Below, piece by piece: positions 60,801-64,000 of a stretch of 64,000 nt of DNA. The DNA is taken from NCBI GenBank assembly GCA_025526935.1, contig JAHLKD010000007.1, forward strand, positions 682,001 to 746,000. The letters are read 5' to 3'. The position numbers were made by a program, and so were the translations under genes. The stretch is from Cladochytrium replicatum (Eukaryota > Chytridiomycota > Chytridiomycetes > Cladochytriales > Cladochytriaceae). Each line of letters starts with the position of its first letter. Position 1 is the first letter of the stretch. Under the pieces are notes generated by a model, which saw only the letters and a list, made by a program, of their open reading frames with translations, had not been told where the DNA came from and did no database searches.

Positions 60801-61429
60801 TCAGTCTCTTCTACCAACAGCCTCTGTTTCGGATAGCGCATCGACATCTTCGGTAACCTCGAATTCAATTCAAGTTGTAAGATCAGAATCAATACTTTCC
60901 TTGGCGAAAGATCCAAAAATGTGCATCTGGCTTCCGTGCGTCGACTTCGGGCTGCTATTTGTTGTGATTGACGGAGCGGGTTCACGTTGCCATGAAAGAG
61001 AACAGGGAACAGTAAAGTTCACGAAAACTTTCACGCTAAGATTCTCGTCGGTGTAAGTCTTGTAAGGCACATGTCGAGCACTTGGGAGCTTAATCTCAAT
61101 CTAGTGAACCTTCCTGTCGGCCAATCGTGTTGACTCCGCACTAACGATTTTGCGATGCACGTTTTCACGTTTATTAATCGGATTGGAGTAAAGCTGATCA
61201 AATATGACTCACCACCATCCATCCGACAGGCTCTCCACGTAACAAGCTTTGTTCCCAAGCGTGAAGAAGGAATGATGGGAACATTTTTCAAGAAGTAGTG
61301 TCCATTTGCTCCAGGAGCCGACTGCGGGATCAGATCACCATTTGACGATTTAAAAAGTGTGTAAAACTGACCATCGGCACTCAACTGAACTTTGTAAGAG
61401 GTGAAGGGGAAAGGGATTTGTGTGGGCAT
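60801..61429 (-). CDS. hypothetical protein with possible in-frame stop
   Basis: The ATG at 61429 starts FPFTSYKVQLSADGQFYTLF then NGHYFLKNVPIIPSSRLGTK and LVTWRACRMDGG. After a probable intron (about 61210-61095) the sequence continues IEIKLPSARHVPYKTYTDEN then LSVKVFVNFTVPCSLSWQRE to a TGA at 60872-60870. The same frame stays open beyond it (IEFEVTEDVDALSETEAVGR) to a second TGA at 60801. The strands are beta-like. The exact donor and acceptor do not satisfy frame for every choice I tried. Family unknown; arranged tail-to-head downstream of the GT2 gene on the same strand. Confidence 0.4.
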
Positions 61430-61667
61430 TCTGTAACTCACGCAAAGTCATGGTTAACTTTGATTCATGCAGGCACAAAACCAACATTCTATAAGCGATG
61501 CCATGTCCGGTCGTCAACTTCAGGGGTATGAACAACAGACACATGTTCACAAGGCGTGAATTATGAGGGAACAGGAAAAGAATTTACGAAAAAAAGACAA
61601 GAAAAAAAGAATGCGCAACTGGAATTAAACATGATCTCGAAAATAGTGCCAGGTAACTAGAAACTCA

Positions 61668-64000
61668 TCAGAACGAGAAGTACATCAAGTACGGGTTCAA
61701 TGCAATCGGCAAAAGCAGATGTCCAGCGAACACCAATGCACAAGGGAGAATCACCGTGAACTCCGTGATTCGCCACTCGTCTGGGGGAACGTACGCAAGC
61801 ACCGGAAGAGCGGCTGTCAGCGGAACAAAGATCATGTACATCCATTTGTAGCCCCAGGCGATCTTGGGAACTTCTTTGAAGAAACTAGAGTTCTCGACTT
61901 CCTTTGCCGTTGCACCCCAGGTCATGTTGTATCCGACCATGTGTGCGAGGAGGGCAAGCGAGACGTGGAATGAAAGACCGGAGAAGAAGATGGCAAAGAA
62001 CGGGATCCATTTAAGATTGTTCCAGAAACCGCCGATTAAAGTTGCCTCGTTCAAACGGTAATTAAAAATTGTGAATGAAAATGTACTGAGGATCGTGAAG
62101 ACGCAGATCGAAGTGAAGACGACGTTGTATGAGCGCAAGTAGTATTTGTCGAGCGTGTCGTTCCAATATCCAGCGAGGATGTAGTTAAGGATGGTGAGTG
62201 GCCATGCTGCACCGATGGCATCTTTGACCAACAGGTTCAGTCTGATGTAATGACCGGTCCTAAAAACTTACAGTATGAACCGATGTAGCCGATAATGTTG
62301 ATCTTCGATGACAGATTCATGTTCGAAAACAAGAATTTGAAGAACAAAGGAGTAATCGGTCCTTTAAACAGCCACTGGTTTAGAGGATTGAAGACCAATT
62401 CACTGGAAGCATAGGCTACTAAGATAACAAGCAACTTCCAAAATCTTCCACACTTACGAGCAGCCGTACGAATATTTCTGCCAGCGTTTTACTTCGTCAT
62501 ACACTGTAAGCGATACACCCTCCTGAAAACCTGGACCTGTGTACGCAGCATAACGAATGATATATCCTCGGATTTGCAAACGCAACGACATGTCGAAGTC
62601 TTCTGAAACATGCGACTCCGACCAGTATTTAAGAATTCCATCTTCTTCAAAAGCGACTTCTTGCATTGCACTCCAACGAAGCATGGCATTATGTCTGAAC
62701 ATTGGTTCGATTAATTCATCATTGATAGAGCAACATCACTCACCCAACGAAAGGAGCCGTTTCACCCGAAGCGCAAACGTAGCGAATACTCGTGTAGACA
62801 ATATCTGTGAAGTGTCCAATGCCGTTTTCCCAGTAATTACGAATGACATACATTACTCCGGCGGTGAACTGAAGGATGGCGACTTCCGGGCAATCAACCA
62901 ATTCCGAGACCGCGTCGAGAATACAATCTTCTGGCACACGAGTGTCTGCATCAAGTTGCAGGATAAAGTCTCCAATCAAAATATTTCCACCGGCCCATGC
63001 GCGGCCGTCTTCCGCAACAACTTTGCTGAGCGCATCGTAGTAGTCAACTCCATCTTTGACCAGATCTTCAACCTTCTTGGAGATCCGAAGGCAGAAGTTA
63101 AGGTTGGAAGCCTTCTTGAAGCGACCCTTTCGGACAAATCCATCCTTTCCGTGTTTAGGTCGGGAGCACCAACCGATCGAGTGAAGATGGTAATATTCTC
63201 GACGACGTTGGGCCTCCTGTTCATCGATCACTTGCATTCCATCATCGTTGATGTATATGCTTGCAGTTCCGCCCTGCCGCTCGTATGTGGTAATCGCTTG
63301 TTTGACCGACTGGATCGTGGGATGGATGACCAGAGCCAGTGACTCCGTGTACACGGCAATTTGGATGGTTACATGAGGAAGAATCGGCGTGGAGAGGCGC
63401 TTCGGCGGTTTGCCCGTGTAGTAAACACTGTTGTTGGACAGCTGGTTAATCGGGCCAATCATCTGGAACAGTGACGAAATGGCGGCGGTAGGTACGAAGA
63501 TGGTGAAGAGAAATTGAATTGGGAGAAGTGCCAACCAACCCATCCTTTTCCATCCGCCATCGATCAAAGAGTCGACGATGATATCACCTTAAGGAGAGTT
63601 GTGAGCATATGCAATCAACGCACTGAAAAGCACCTACGAATTCCCGTAACAAAAAGCAAACAGGTCACGGCACAACTCAAAGCAGTAACGATTGCCGCCC
63701 AGAATATGTAAGGTCGTTTGCTCTCAGTGACGGAAACCGATCCTTTTTCAGCATCAATTTCTTTTCCTCCCACAGTGTCGCCAACCCCATCATCGATGCC
63801 ACCCAGCCCGAGCTTGAACTCAGTCGATCGCGAAAATGCGAGCAATTCCTGTTCCATTCTCTTCGCAGTGTCAAGCACGTCATCTACTTGTTCTGACCAG
63901 ACGACAAGAGCCTTTTCCGATCTGATCAATGCCGCCCATTGGTGTTTACGAGCTCGCGGGAGATATTCGAGTGTATCGAAAATTTGCAGGAAACTGCCAT
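61668..64000 (-). CDS. membrane-bound family 2 glycosyltransferase, 5' end outside window
   Basis: Processive GT2-type polysaccharide synthase of the cellulose/chitin/hyaluronan synthase fold (glycosyl transferase group 2 family). Exons on minus: from beyond 64000 to 63638, 63587-62744, 62694-62458, 62402-62272, 62221-61668, all in frame; the start lies outside the window. An N-terminal helix (YIFWAAIVTALSCAVTCLLF) and a second helix pair precede the catalytic domain. That domain shows a strand ending NDDG, the DxD motif in LQLDADTRVPEDC, and the acceptor-site ED in VSEDFDMSLRL. A KRWQKYSYG segment sits where QxxRW is expected, with Glu replacing Gln (EVKRW). Five or so C-terminal membrane helices follow, consistent with polymer export through the plasma membrane. 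The product sugar is unknown. Confidence 0.85.

Overview
The window is nuclear DNA of a fungus. Genes lie on both strands, lack operon structure, and are split by short GT...AG introns, mostly about 45-65 nt. The recognisable proteins are typical of fungi: an Snf1 kinase, GDP-mannose pyrophosphorylase, class II myosin, ATP synthase subunit f, a seven-helix receptor fused to an RGS domain, a processive family-2 glycosyltransferase and a sterol-type hydroxylase. The mix (animal-like 204-residue uS7, DDX42-type helicase, NECAP, XRCC3-like recombinase, small secreted Cys-rich proteins) suggests an early-diverging lineage, most likely a chytrid. That placement is inference.

Layout. 0.3-2.3 kb: C2H2 transcription factor (-). 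3.6-11 kb: a poorly conserved region with a degraded membrane-protein candidate, a frameshifted DUF3455 secreted protein, a small multi-pass membrane protein, and a pair of secreted Cys-rich genes, the larger one broken with a GPI-type tail. 11.4-18.1 kb: hydroxylase (-), DUF4419 pseudogene (+), XRCC3/RAD57-like recombinase (-), LRR protein (-). 19.6-21.0 kb: GDP-mannose pyrophosphorylase (+, seven exons). 23-25 kb: SAP-domain protein (-). 25.9-34 kb: an accessory region with a degraded CBS-domain gene, a 3.3 kb decayed hAT transposon flanked by inverted arrays of 97-bp repeats, a second internally deleted hAT remnant, and several tandem duplications. 34.0-46 kb: a conserved block with RPS5, DDX42 helicase and SNF1 (all -), NECAP (+), a coiled-coil protein (+), ATP synthase f (+), prohibitin 1 (+) and a small SET protein (-). 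46.2-53.7 kb: myosin II heavy chain (+, twelve exons). 54-56 kb: chromate-transporter family protein (-). 56.9-59.7 kb: 7TM-RGS receptor (-). 61.7-64 kb: 3' part of a GT2 glycosyltransferase (-), cut by the window edge.

Working themes. SNF1, the 7TM-RGS receptor and myosin II are signalling and cytokinesis genes. GDP-mannose pyrophosphorylase and the GT2 enzyme supply wall and glycan synthesis. PHB1 and ATP synthase f are neighbouring mitochondrial inner-membrane genes. SNF1/NECAP and SET/myosin II are divergently transcribed pairs that may share promoters.

Caution. Several genes that should be intact (DDX42, NECAP, the 7TM-RGS receptor) carry single small indels or in-frame stops, two of them at T homopolymers. 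This pattern fits uncorrected long-read assembly errors at least as well as true pseudogenes, so single frameshifts here should not be taken as gene death without read support. Exon coordinates were worked out by hand from reading frames and splice signals; no alignment was run.
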